Source of the DNA: Salinicoccus carnicancri Crm
Lineage (GTDB): Bacteria > Bacillota > Bacilli > Staphylococcales > Salinicoccaceae
Direction: 5' to 3'
Length of the DNA stretch: 64,000 bases
Assembly (NCBI RefSeq): GCF_000330705.1
Contig: NZ_ANAM01000008.1
Location: forward strand, 496,001-560,000
Shown: positions 1 through 6,653 of the stretch, piece by piece
Numbering within the stretch: position 1 is the stretch's first letter
Layout: each line of letters starts with the position of its first letter
The notes under the pieces: model-generated
What the model was told of the DNA's origin: nothing
What the model saw: the letters and a program-made list of their open reading frames with translations, nothing else
Database searches by the model: none
Position numbers and translations under genes: made by a program

Positions 1-318
1 CCCATAGACGGTGTCCACCAGATGGTTCTGATCCGACGTCAGCATCAGATGGCACCCCGACCCGCCTTCTTCCAGGCAGTCGTCGATGAACCTGAGTCCG
101 CCCGTTTCAAGATCGGCGATTTCGTACGTTGCCACGCCGCCTTTCGTCTTTCCTTTTTTGATCGCATAGACGCGGTCATTCTGAATGTCCAGGTAAGTCG
201 CATTCGGTGTTTGTGCCGCGACTTCGACAGATTTAAATTCCCCTTTTTCAGAATCCAGCTCATACCGGTATATCCCCTGGCCGTTCTCTTTGGTGTAGCT
301 TCCTATATATCCGATCAT
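1..318 (-). CDS. Lactonase-type seven-bladed beta-propeller protein (partial)
   Basis: The reading frame starts with ATG at 318 and runs off the left edge, so only the first 106 residues are visible. The start MIGYIGSYTKENGQGIYRYE is the opening typical of the 6-phosphogluconolactonase-like propeller family (PF10282, YkgB/Pgl type), followed by blade repeats ending 'TYLDIQNDRVYAI' and a 'GGSGCHLML' segment. A strong GGAGGAAG ribosome site sits just before the ATG. The family hydrolyses 6-phosphogluconolactone or related lactones in the cytoplasm; which substrate applies here cannot be read from this fragment. Confidence 0.8.
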   Translation of the reverse strand, partial: MIGYIGSYTKENGQGIYRYELDSEKGEFKSVEVAAQTPNATYLDIQNDRVYAIKKGKTKGGVATYEIADLETGGLRFIDDCLEEGGSGCHLMLTSDQNHLVDTVYG

Positions 319-401
319 TTATACTTCCTCCTAATTCCACTTTCTAATAATCTTAGCATACACATCCCCATTCCCTAAATGAACAGATTCATAACTGCCC
401 G

Positions 402-430
402 TTGAAAAATAGAACATATGTTCGTATAAT
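402..430 (+). promoter_or_regulatory. Sigma-A promoter with LexA (SOS) box in the spacer
   Basis: A -35 TTGAAA (402-407) and -10 TATAAT (425-430) are separated by exactly 17 bp. The spacer contains GAACATATGTTC at 412-423, followed by G, which matches the Gram-positive LexA box CGAACN4GTTCG in all but the first outer base. LexA bound here would block RNA polymerase, so the downstream yolD gene should be induced by DNA damage. Confidence 0.85.
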
Positions 431-464
431 AGGGGCAAAGTTTATGAAAGAAGAGGCGATGCAG

Positions 465-848
465 ATGGATTATCGGGATATACCCACGGAAAAACTGGAC
501 TCCAATATTCCACAGGGCAGAGGGATGATCAAATGGGCTCCTTTTGCCACGATGCCTGAACAATTCGAAACCGTCGAACGGTTGGTCGGAGACCAGACAA
601 AGATCAGCCGCCCGGAACTCTCCGATGACCGGCTGGAGGAGATGGACCGCATACTGAAAAGAGCGCGGCAGGATAAACGGCGGATAAAAGTCGAATACTA
701 CTATGACGGCAGGCGTTTTTACATCACGATAGACATTATGACGATAGACACATGGAGCATGATGCTGATCGGACAGAATGCAGACAGTCCGGCAGACGGC
801 ATGGTTTTCATCTCCTTCATGGACATACTCGATATAGTGATGCTGTAA
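465..848 (+). CDS. yolD: YolD-like protein, SOS-regulated
   Basis: The 127-residue protein opens MDYRDIPTEKLDSN and carries the family hallmark 'RGMIKWAPFATMPEQF' (PF08863, YolD-like). In Bacillus and relatives YolD proteins are encoded beside Y-family (UvrX/DinB type) DNA polymerases and are thought to act with them or to modulate them. I chose the ATG at 465 because an AAGAGG ribosome site lies 8 nt upstream; in-frame upstream ATGs (402, 444, 459) would start in or too close to the promoter or ribosome site. Here no polymerase gene is adjacent: the next gene, folD, is convergent. Confidence 0.8.
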   Translation: MDYRDIPTEKLDSNIPQGRGMIKWAPFATMPEQFETVERLVGDQTKISRPELSDDRLEEMDRILKRARQDKRRIKVEYYYDGRRFYITIDIMTIDTWSMMLIGQNADSPADGMVFISFMDILDIVML

Positions 849-861
849 AAAAATGCGAATT

Positions 862-888
862 CAAAAAAGCCGGGGGAGAGCCCCCGGC
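862..888 (-). terminator. Terminator of folD
   Basis: Perfect 8-bp stem GCCGGGGG (869-876) / CCCCCGGC (881-888) with loop AGAG. Read on the minus strand it is followed by six T, 14 nt after the folD stop codon. Confidence 0.85.
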
Positions 889-901
889 AGGTCCACGCCG
901 G

Positions 902-1774
902 TCAGTCCTCGAGGAACAGCACCGGCTCTTTTTGGAAATCTGTCGCCATCATCAGATGATAGGCGAGCACGGTCGTAGTGATTGCGCCCACACCACCCGG
1001 CACAGGGGTGATATATGATGTCTTGTCCTTGACCGCTTCGTAGTCCACATCACCGACCATCCTCCCTTCCTCGGTGAAGTTGATGCCGACATCGATGACG
1101 ACTGCGCCCTTTTTGACATGCGCGTCGCCGATCAGGTTTCTGGCACCGGCTGCGCTGATGATCACATCCGCGTTCCTGCATTTGTCGACAAGATCATCGG
1201 TATAGAGGTTGCAGGTGGTCACCGTTGCTTCCTTGTTAATCAATGACAGGGTAAGCGGTTTTCCGACAACCGCGCTCGCGCCGACCACTGTGACATTCCT
1301 GCCCTTGAGGCCGATTTCATAAAATTTCAGGATTTCCATGACCGCAGCGGGAGTGCATGGTTCAAGCCGGTCCGGCTCTCCCGTCAACACCTTCCCCATA
1401 TTGATCGGGGTCATGCCGTCGATGTCCTTGATCGGATTCATCAGCTCCACGACCCGCTTCATGTCGATATGCTTCGGCACCGGCTGCAGCAGCAGGATAC
1501 CATTGACCGAGTAGTCCTCATTGATCTCCCTGAATTTCGTCAGGAATGCCTTCGCGGAAACATCCCCCGCAAAGTGATACTGCTCCGTCTCTATGCCGAG
1601 CTTTTCAAAACGTTTCACTGCCGCATTTTCATAGGAGACCGCATCCGTCAGCTCGCCGATCCTGACAAAGGCCACCTTCGGATTGATCCCGTGCTTACGG
1701 GATTCCGCGAGTGCATCCGCGATCTCTCCGGAAAGATAGGCAGCAACTTTCTTACCTTCCATAATCGTCGTCAT
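902..1774 (-). CDS. folD: FolD-like methylene-THF dehydrogenase, catalytic lysine replaced
   Basis: Cytoplasmic enzyme of one-carbon metabolism; FolD interconverts methylene-, methenyl- and formyl-tetrahydrofolate. Family motifs are present: 'DIDGMTPINMG', 'PCTPA', the NAD(P) loop 'VVGASAVVGKP', 'GAVVIDVGIN' and 'ITPVPGGVGAITT'. I use ATG 1774 because GGAGGAG lies 9 nt before it; an upstream ATG at 1792 overlaps that site. Odd points: the substrate motif that is normally Y-x-x-x-K reads YENAAVK, putting alanine where the cyclohydrolase lysine should be, and the usual 'QLPLP' reads 'LQPVP'. The enzyme may therefore be dehydrogenase-only (compare yeast MTD1) or act on another substrate. It is clearly of the FolD fold; the exact activity is uncertain. 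Confidence 0.8.
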   Translation of the reverse strand: MTTIMEGKKVAAYLSGEIADALAESRKHGINPKVAFVRIGELTDAVSYENAAVKRFEKLGIETEQYHFAGDVSAKAFLTKFREINEDYSVNGILLLQPVPKHIDMKRVVELMNPIKDIDGMTPINMGKVLTGEPDRLEPCTPAAVMEILKFYEIGLKGRNVTVVGASAVVGKPLTLSLINKEATVTTCNLYTDDLVDKCRNADVIISAAGARNLIGDAHVKKGAVVIDVGINFTEEGRMVGDVDYEAVKDKTSYITPVPGGVGAITTTVLAYHLMMATDFQKEPVLFLED

Positions 1775-1874
1775 TAGCAAGTTCTCCTCCATGGTTTTTT
1801 ATGAGATCAAACGTACTCCTTCCTTTCAATCATAGCAGAATAAACACGGGAACTTCCACTAATCATATATGTGC

Positions 1875-1904
1875 ATAAAAAAGACCGCCTGTAACCAGGC
1901 GGCC
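1875..1904 (-). terminator. Terminator of rpmG
   Basis: Stem CCGCCTG (1885-1891) / CAGGCGG (1896-1902), followed on the minus strand by a run of T. It lies 13 nt beyond the rpmG stop and separates rpmG from folD. Confidence 0.8.
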
Positions 1905-1916
1905 GGAAAGCGACAC

Positions 1917-2066
1917 TTACTTCGTTTCACGGTGAAGTGTGTAGCTGTTTGATCTAGGGCAGTATTTTTTCATTTCAATACGCTCAGGATTGTTTTTTTT
2001 GTTTTTAGTCGTAATGTAGTTACGATCTCCACAGTCAGTGCAAGCCAAAGTTACATTTACTCTCAT
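1917..2066 (-). CDS. rpmG: 50S ribosomal protein L33
   Basis: A 49-residue protein opening [20 protein letters not shown] and ending 'TLHRETK', an unmistakable L33. The first zinc knuckle pair CxxC (C9, C12) is present, but the second pair is reduced to one cysteine in '[10 protein letters not shown]', the form seen in staphylococcal L33 paralogues. Its size is normal for the family. It stands alone, with its own terminator; firmicutes usually carry several L33 copies and switch between zinc-binding and zinc-free forms. The Zur-controlled zinc-uptake gene close by is suggestive, but no Zur-like site is obvious in front of this gene. Confidence 0.92.
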   Translation of the reverse strand: MRVNVTLACTDCGDRNYITTKNKKNNPERIEMKKYCPRSNSYTLHRETK

Positions 2067-2337
2067 CAGTTCCGCCTCCTTTGCTATACGTGTTTCTAGT
2101 TCGATTTGCGGTGATGGATCTGCAAAATTGGAACAATATTAATATTATACCATGTCAGACAGCACTCTGAAAGTACTGCCGGGCTACTTTTCAACTGGCC
2201 AGTTGATCATCCCCCATGTGGGATGAAACGATTGCTGTACAATATCAGCCAGATCCCCGTATTCATTAAACCGCCTTAACCATTTTAAGCGTTCCTGGTG
2301 TTTTTTTCAATACTTTTATAAAAATAACGATTCTCCC
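2067..2337. other. Intergenic region between rpmG and the zinc-binding lipoprotein
   Basis: No gene seen. It holds the rpmG leader, a short inverted repeat ATCCC/GGGAT near 2208-2223, and at 2319-2333 the sequence AAATAACGATTCTCC, which resembles a weak Fur-type box (compare the better one at 51532-51546). Confidence 0.4.
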
Positions 2338-2388
2338 TTGTGCAATCGTAACCGTTACGATATAATTTTAAATCGTAATCATTCCGCT
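2338..2388 (+). promoter_or_regulatory. Promoter with one perfect and one degenerate Zur operator
   Basis: The -35 TTGTGC (2338-2343) and -10 TATAAT (2361-2366) have a 17-bp spacer. The perfect palindrome ATCGTAACCGTTACGAT (2345-2361) fills the spacer and reaches the -10. A second copy, ATCGTAATCATTCCGCT (2372-2388), covers the likely transcript start. Both match the Zur box core seen in Bacillus/Staphylococcus (ATCGTAAT-N-ATTACGAT). Zinc-loaded Zur should repress the lipoprotein gene. Confidence 0.8.
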
Positions 2389-2414
2389 ATGCCAAATAAA
2401 AGGAGCATACATAC

Positions 2415-3368
2415 ATGAAAAAATTGATGACAGCCATATATACGACTCTGCTGGTACTCACACTTGCCGCCTGCGGAAACGGCGGGGACGGTGGCGGTGA
2501 AAATGAGGCATTCCAGATCTATACCACCGTCTTCCCCCTGAAAAGTTTCGCCGAACAGATCGGCGGAGATACGGTTGATGTCGAAACCATCTATCCGAAC
2601 GGCGTCGACGTCCACTCCTATGAACCTACACAAAAAGAGATGATCGGCTTCGCCGGCGGGGACCTGTTCCTCTACACTACCGATGAATTCGACCCCGTCG
2701 CTGAAAAGATCAAAAATGCAGTCGGAGACCACAGCAAATTCTACGCCGCGGGTGCCGGCATTTCAGAAGACGATTTCATAGCAATGCATGAAGGGCATGA
2801 CCACGGAGAAGAAGGGCATGACCACGATGAGGAGGAACACGAACATGGCTCGGAAGATCCTCACATATGGCTCGATCCGATCTTTTCCCTTCAGATGGCC
2901 GAGTCCGTAAAGGACAGGCTGGTGGAGATGAATCCGGAGCAGGAAGCGCTCTATACTGAAAACTTCGAGACTCTCGCGGATGATATCAAAGACATCGATG
3001 CAGAATTCAAGTCCATAACAAAAGCGCCTGTGCGCGACACCATATACATTTCACACGAATCCCTCGGTTATCTCGCAGGCCGGTACCATTTCAACCAGGT
3101 CGGAATCACCGGTATGAACAATCAGGAACCTTCCCAGCAGGAACTCGTCGAAATCATAGAAAACGTCGAAGCACATGAGGCTCCCTATATACTTTATGAA
3201 CAGAACCTCACTTCCAAGATTGCCGACACCATAAGGCGGGAAACAAATACCGAACCGCTGGAATTCCACAATCTCTCCGTCCTGACCGACAGAGATCCAA
3301 ACGATGCGACCTATCAGTCGCTCATGCGTGAAAATGTCCGGGTGATCGACAGAGCGTTGAATGAATAG
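2415..3368 (+). CDS. znuA: Zinc ABC transporter substrate-binding lipoprotein
   Basis: Cluster A-I metal-binding lipoprotein that captures Zn2+ outside the membrane and hands it to a ZnuBC/AdcBC permease. A signal peptide ends in the lipobox LTLAAC (Cys20). The mature part has the conserved ligand region 'GVDVHSYEPTQ', a histidine/acid-rich loop around residues 125-145 (HEGHDHGEEGHDHDEEEHEH), 'PHIWLDP' and 'ISHESLGYLAGRY', all typical of ZnuA/AdcA. Length 317 is normal; it lacks the C-terminal ZinT domain of full AdcA. The ribosome site AAAGGAG precedes the ATG. Zur boxes lie in the promoter. No permease or ATPase gene follows: a terminator comes immediately, so its partners must be elsewhere. 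Confidence 0.92.
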   Translation: MKKLMTAIYTTLLVLTLAACGNGGDGGGENEAFQIYTTVFPLKSFAEQIGGDTVDVETIYPNGVDVHSYEPTQKEMIGFAGGDLFLYTTDEFDPVAEKIKNAVGDHSKFYAAGAGISEDDFIAMHEGHDHGEEGHDHDEEEHEHGSEDPHIWLDPIFSLQMAESVKDRLVEMNPEQEALYTENFETLADDIKDIDAEFKSITKAPVRDTIYISHESLGYLAGRYHFNQVGITGMNNQEPSQQELVEIIENVEAHEAPYILYEQNLTSKIADTIRRETNTEPLEFHNLSVLTDRDPNDATYQSLMRENVRVIDRALNE

Positions 3369-3384
3369 GCCCGGATTAGCAGAG

Positions 3385-3406
3385 CGCCCCTTCGGGGGCG
3401 TTTTTT
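3385..3406 (+). terminator. Terminator of znuA
   Basis: CGCCCC-TTCG-GGGGCG hairpin (3385-3400) followed by TTTTTT, 16 nt after the stop codon. The UUCG tetraloop makes it very stable. Confidence 0.92.
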
Positions 3407-3470
3407 GGTGAAGGTGTCATTACCGTTATCCACGGGACGATGAGATGCAAGAACCTGCCGGTGCACCGTG

Positions 3471-3828
3471 CTTATTGTCGATCCAGTTTCGAAGATAAGA
3501 GAACAGCTCCGCTTATCATTGATTTTATTTCGATGATAAGAGGTCCCCGGCTCTTATTATCGATCCAGTTTCGAAGATAAGAGAACAGCTCCGCTTATCA
3601 TTGATTTTATTTCGATGATAAGAGGTCCCCGGCTCTTATTGTCGATCCGGTTTCGAAAATAAGAGAACAGCTCCGCTTATCATTGATTTTATTTCGATGA
3701 TAAGAGGTCCCACGGCTCTTATTATCGATCTCCGATCGAAGACAAGCCGGCCGTTTCTCTTATTATCGACCGGCAATCCATGATAAGAGCCCTGCCTCTC
3801 TTGTCTTTAATTCCATTCCGATAATGCC
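3471..3828. repeat. Array of nine 29-bp palindromes with 12-bp spacers (41-bp period)
   Basis: Palindromes start at 3471, 3512, 3553, 3594, 3635, 3676, 3718, 3759 and 3800. Two palindrome types alternate in the first six units: one opens CTTATTRTCGATCC and closes TTTCGAAGATAAG, the other opens CTTATCATTGAT and closes TTTCGATGATAAG. Spacers AGAACAGCTCCG and AGGTCCCCGGCT alternate too, giving an 82-bp higher unit present three times. Units 7-9 diverge but keep length and spacing, and one or two further decayed copies follow to about 3900. No cas gene is nearby and the spacers repeat, so it is not CRISPR. The same element occurs at 39541-39652. Confidence 0.9.
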
Positions 3829-3913
3829 CCGACCTCACATTATCGAAACCAAGCCGTTAAGGCGCCCCCCCTCACATCAACGAATCGGGAATAATGAGGT
3901 GAGCCGGCCAGAA

Positions 3914-3940
3914 CAAAACGGGGCACCCTGAGTGTCCCGC
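3914..3940 (-). terminator. Terminator of the small membrane protein gene
   Basis: Stem CGGGGCAC (3919-3926) / GTGTCCCG (3932-3939); on the minus strand it is followed by TTTTG. It lies 14 nt after the stop at 3954. Confidence 0.6.
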
Positions 3941-3953
3941 TTCACAAAACAGT

Positions 3954-4124
3954 CTATTCACCTTCCGTGTTGGTTTCCCGTTTCAGATTCTCCGTGAACT
4001 CCTTGATTTCATCCACATCTTTTTTCAGGAAGAATGCCAGAACGGCAATTCCCGCTGCTGCCACGACGAGCAGCACAATGAACAACTTAAAAAGAAATAC
4101 AAATAATGATCTGATGAATTCCAT
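3954..4124 (-). CDS. Small single-span membrane protein of unknown function
   Basis: A 56-residue protein beginning MEFIRSLFVFLFKLFIVLL. One hydrophobic helix covers roughly residues 5-32, followed by a charged tail with 'KKDVDEIKEFTENLKRE'. The ATG at 4124 is preceded by GGAGG at a 5-nt distance; a TTG at 4136 is in frame but lies upstream of that site. The tail suggests a short amphipathic cytoplasmic or outside helix. I recognise no family. It is a lone gene with a plausible terminator. Confidence 0.7.
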   Translation of the reverse strand: MEFIRSLFVFLFKLFIVLLVVAAAGIAVLAFFLKKDVDEIKEFTENLKRETNTEGE

Positions 4125-4197
4125 AACTGCCTCCAATACCCTTTTGATATCATTTACCCAATACCGGAAAAATAAATCGGAAAAATGAAATAAGCCC

Positions 4198-4318
4198 TTG
4201 AAATTAATCTGAAAATTCTGTATTATGAAGTTAGTTAATTAACATTAACTACAACCTATTCCATTTTCTTAATAAAAATTTCTCCTATTTTTCCTGCACT
4301 CACCCGGTGCAGGTTTTT
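4198..4318 (+). ncRNA. Candidate small RNA with own promoter and terminator
   Basis: A consensus-like promoter (-35 TTGAAA 4198-4203, 17-bp spacer, -10 TATTAT 4221-4226) is followed about 85 nt later by an intrinsic terminator: CCTGCAC (4293-4299), loop, GTGCAGG (4307-4313), TTTTT (4314-4318). No open frame of any size lies between. The transcript would carry an unpaired 'AAAUUUCUCCUAUUUUUCC' tract able to pair with ribosome sites. That resembles the C-rich seed of the firmicute RsaE/RoxS family, but I cannot confirm membership. Confidence 0.5.
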
Positions 4319-4337
4319 CTATGTCTGCGCGGATCAA

Positions 4338-4612
4338 TTATCCTTTGACCACTTTAACATAGACGGTTCTCCTCCGCGGGCCATCAAACTCTGCGAAGTA
4401 TGTGCTCTGCCATGTGCCATAGATCACTTCGCCATTTTCCACAATCAGCGTCTCACTCGCGCCCACGAGCGATGATTTCATATGGGAGTCTGAATTACCT
4501 TCGGCGTGCCGGTACGCCTCTTTGTTGTCGAAAGTGTCATTCATTCCGTGGACCAGGTCCCGCACGACATCCGGATCTGCATTCTCATTGATTGTGATGC
4601 CAGCAGTGGTAT
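4338..4612 (-). pseudogene. yjbQ: yjbQ, 3' part, cut off by the mobile element
   Basis: This encodes the last ~90 residues of a YjbQ/UPF0047 protein (secondary thiamine-phosphate synthase family): 'TTAGITINENADPDVVR', then 'HAEGNSDSHMKSSLVG' with the metal-binding histidines, 'GTWQ' and the terminal 'RTVYVKVVKG'. The first 43 residues lie 12.9 kb away at 17529-17653. In the present state the fragment has no promoter or ribosome site of its own; a GTG at 4565 could be misread as a start. A TGA lies just upstream in the element. Confidence 0.9.
4609..4612. other. Left attachment junction
   Basis: Host side CCAGCAGTG then GTAT then element side CAGATGATCA. With the right junction it predicts an empty site whose coding strand reads CCGCATACCACTGCTGG, keeping the yjbQ frame as TPHTTAG. 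The 2-bp crossover lies within this 4-bp identity; which two bases cannot be told from one copy. Confidence 0.85.
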
Positions 4613-4654
4613 CAGATGATCACAAATACAGTCAATATAAAACACTAAAAAAGA

Positions 4655-4686
4655 GGAGCAAATGTCTCTACAGCTTTGCCCCCTCC
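4655..4686 (-). terminator. Terminator at the left end of the element
   Basis: Read on the minus strand, GGAGGGGGCAAA pairs with TTTGCTCC, followed by TCTTTTTT. It ends transcription of the gene at 4704 before the yjbQ remnant. Confidence 0.6.
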
Positions 4687-4703
4687 ACTTATCTACAACA
4701 TAT

Positions 4704-5678
4704 TCAATATCCCCTAATGACTTGTAGCCTCTGCCTGACTAGCCCAGTTGATATATTATGCTTGTCAGCTATCTCCTCAGTAGAAAAACCTGCAGTAGCA
4801 TCTGCTAAGATTTCCCTGCTTGTAACACCTATATTAGTCTTACCTGACAACCCTATCTGTTTGAGTCTGCTGTAAATTGAGTCCCTACTACACTTGTAAT
4901 AGATACAGATTTCTCTAGTGCTCATTCCTGACTCCTTAAGATCTTTTAACTCCTGCAGATCAATATCTAGTACTTTCTTAGGTCTCTTATCAGTCTCATC
5001 CTCCTCAGTAATGCCCTTTAACTCTTTAGCCTCCTCATTAAACTCATCTTGCAACTCTTTATGTAATGCCTGCTCCTCAGCAGTAAGATCAGCTACATCT
5101 GTAAGCTCCTCAGCTACATCAGTATTATCACTGTCTAACAATGTATTAACTCTATTATATGCAGTTCTGCAGACCTTAGCTATATCTGTCTTGCTGTAGC
5201 CTTTGTTAAACATATCATTAACTAGATCATACTGCTCCTCAGTCTCTAAATGCCTAAAATCATTTATCAGTTCTTTCTGCTCCCAGTGATTGAATAAGTA
5301 GGATGGTAAAAGATAGTTTCTATTAGTGAAGTATTTAACCCCAGTCACTTCTCCATCTACAATAATAGGCTGTGGGTAAAGCCTGCAGATCTTATTATCT
5401 TTGTTGATACCTATTTTCTGTGGTCTCTTAATAATGTTAAAAACCTGATCCAGTTGCTGATCTAACTGCTCCTGCTTGTGCTCATTATATTCTCTCTTAA
5501 TTATCCTCATACACTTTTTAAATGCCTTTTGATCAGTAATTTCATAATCTTTAGAAATGAATCTCCCCACAAGCTCAATAGTCCATGTTTTCTTTATTAA
5601 CAATTTCATCAAATATCTATCTGCAATCTTGGTATAGGTGCTATTGGTCAACTTTTGTTTTTCTCCCTTTTTCCTCAT
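4704..5678 (-). CDS. Protein with three helix-turn-helix motifs, unknown function
   Basis: A 324-residue protein. I see three HTH-like segments: 'KGYSKTDIAKVCRTAYNRV' near residue 175, 'SGMSTREICIYYKCSRDSIY' near 255, and 'AGFSTEEIADKHNISTGLV' near 295. An acidic linker rich in E and D (residues 190-240) joins the first to the others. The N-terminal half is basic and helical, without a recognised domain. Multiple HTH units suggest binding to a repeated DNA site, for example a replication origin or partition site, but this is inference. It is the last of four minus-strand genes that run away from the helicase-like gene. Confidence 0.75.
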   Translation of the reverse strand: MRKKGEKQKLTNSTYTKIADRYLMKLLIKKTWTIELVGRFISKDYEITDQKAFKKCMRIIKREYNEHKQEQLDQQLDQVFNIIKRPQKIGINKDNKICRLYPQPIIVDGEVTGVKYFTNRNYLLPSYLFNHWEQKELINDFRHLETEEQYDLVNDMFNKGYSKTDIAKVCRTAYNRVNTLLDSDNTDVAEELTDVADLTAEEQALHKELQDEFNEEAKELKGITEEDETDKRPKKVLDIDLQELKDLKESGMSTREICIYYKCSRDSIYSRLKQIGLSGKTNIGVTSREILADATAGFSTEEIADKHNISTGLVRQRLQVIRGY

Positions 5679-5737
5679 AGGTAACTCTCCCTTTCCCTTT
5701 GTCTTTTATGTTATCTCCCTACAGCTCTCTACTGTGT

Positions 5738-5929
5738 TTATAAGTTCTCCCTGTGCTCTGCCTTTGTCATGAACTCATTGAATATATTGGGTCTGATCTG
5801 CCCTGTAATAATGCCATTGATCAATAAAGGAGGTAGCTCCTCATACTCTGCACATATTTCTTTAAAGTCAGTACCTACAAAATAGAAACTGTACAAAATC
5901 TCTTTAACAGTGTAATCAGTCATTAACAT
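5738..5929 (-). CDS. Small unknown protein of the element
   Basis: A 63-residue soluble protein, 'MLMTDYTVKEILYSFYFVG...'. An AAAGGGATGG stretch upstream can serve as ribosome site. It has no cysteine pair, membrane segment or motif I recognise. It lies between two larger genes on the same strand, 59 bp before the HTH gene, with a terminator-like hairpin upstream at 5961-5980, so it probably has its own promoter or is coupled to the gene at 4704. Confidence 0.55.
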   Translation of the reverse strand: MLMTDYTVKEILYSFYFVGTDFKEICAEYEELPPLLINGIITGQIRPNIFNEFMTKAEHRENL

Positions 5930-5954
5930 TCATAACCATCCCTTTAGATAATAG

Positions 5955-5980
5955 AAAAAACAGAGGTACTAATGCCCCTG
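5955..5980 (-). terminator. Terminator of the coiled-coil gene
   Basis: CAGAGG (5961-5966) / CCCCTG (5975-5980), followed on the minus strand by TTTTTT. The loop sequence resembles that of the hairpin at 11288-11309. Confidence 0.65.
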
Positions 5981-6021
5981 CCTTTTATGTGAAATCTATA
6001 TAAACAGCGATATGTCAAAGT

Positions 6022-6633
6022 TTAGATAAATACTTTATGATCCCTTAAAATCTGCTGATCAAATATTTCTTTTAGATGAGGGTACAGCCCTCTCTTGCCT
6101 AAGTGATAAGATTTGTACCTAGGCTCTCCCTGTTTTACAATCTTGTAATCAAGCAAGATATTGTTACAGTAGCCAAATGCTTGATTTATTGTAGTAGCAT
6201 GATCCTTTAAATATTTACTGTCCTCTACTACTGTTGAGATTGAAACAGTTTTAGTAACTGCCTGCTCAGTTTCATTAAATACTTTTGTAGCCTCTTTATG
6301 CTTTTCAAATACTTTTGTAACTACATCCTCTATCTGCTTAATGCCTTTTGCTTTAAGTGTCTTACTCAACTCCTCAGCAAGTTTAAGATCTTGCTTAAGC
6401 TCCTCCTGATTCTTTGTGAGTTCCTTTAGAGCATCCATGCTTGTTACATCTGCCTTATTAGCCTCTACAGCCTCAATCTGTTCTGTAAGTGTTTCTAGCT
6501 CCTTATTATGCTCATCATTAATCTGTTCTACCTTTTCAATTACATTGTTTACCTCAGCTTTTACCTCTTTTAGGTCTTCTACTTTCTCATCTAATGCTAC
6601 CTTAGCCATTTCTACACTTGTTACTTTCTCCAT
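6022..6633 (-). CDS. Coiled-coil protein of the element
   Basis: A 203-residue protein whose residues ~10-125 form a long heptad-rich, highly charged coiled coil ('DEKVEDLKEVKAEVNNVIEK', 'LKQDLKLAEELSKTLKAKG'). The C-terminal 70 residues look globular and basic, ending 'LYPHLKEIFDQQILRDHKVF'. AAAGGAG lies 11 nt before the ATG. It starts 20 bp after the stop of the gene at 6654, so the two are probably one operon. I do not recognise a family; structural, partner-binding or DNA-organising roles are all possible. Confidence 0.7.
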   Translation of the reverse strand: MEKVTSVEMAKVALDEKVEDLKEVKAEVNNVIEKVEQINDEHNKELETLTEQIEAVEANKADVTSMDALKELTKNQEELKQDLKLAEELSKTLKAKGIKQIEDVVTKVFEKHKEATKVFNETEQAVTKTVSISTVVEDSKYLKDHATTINQAFGYCNNILLDYKIVKQGEPRYKSYHLGKRGLYPHLKEIFDQQILRDHKVFI

Positions 6634-6653
6634 TTAGTCATTTCTCCTTTTAT

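Noticed and set aside
3471-3828. CRISPR array
   Set aside because: Regular repeats with short spacers look similar, but spacers are only 12 bp, are themselves repeated, the repeats are full palindromes of two alternating types, and no cas gene is present.
4338-4565. A free-standing 75-residue protein
   Set aside because: It is the 3' end of yjbQ read from an internal GTG; no ribosome site precedes it.
4981-5100. Iterons based on the recurrent word CTCCTCAG
   Set aside because: The copies follow glutamate codons (GAG) inside the HTH gene and have no regular spacing.
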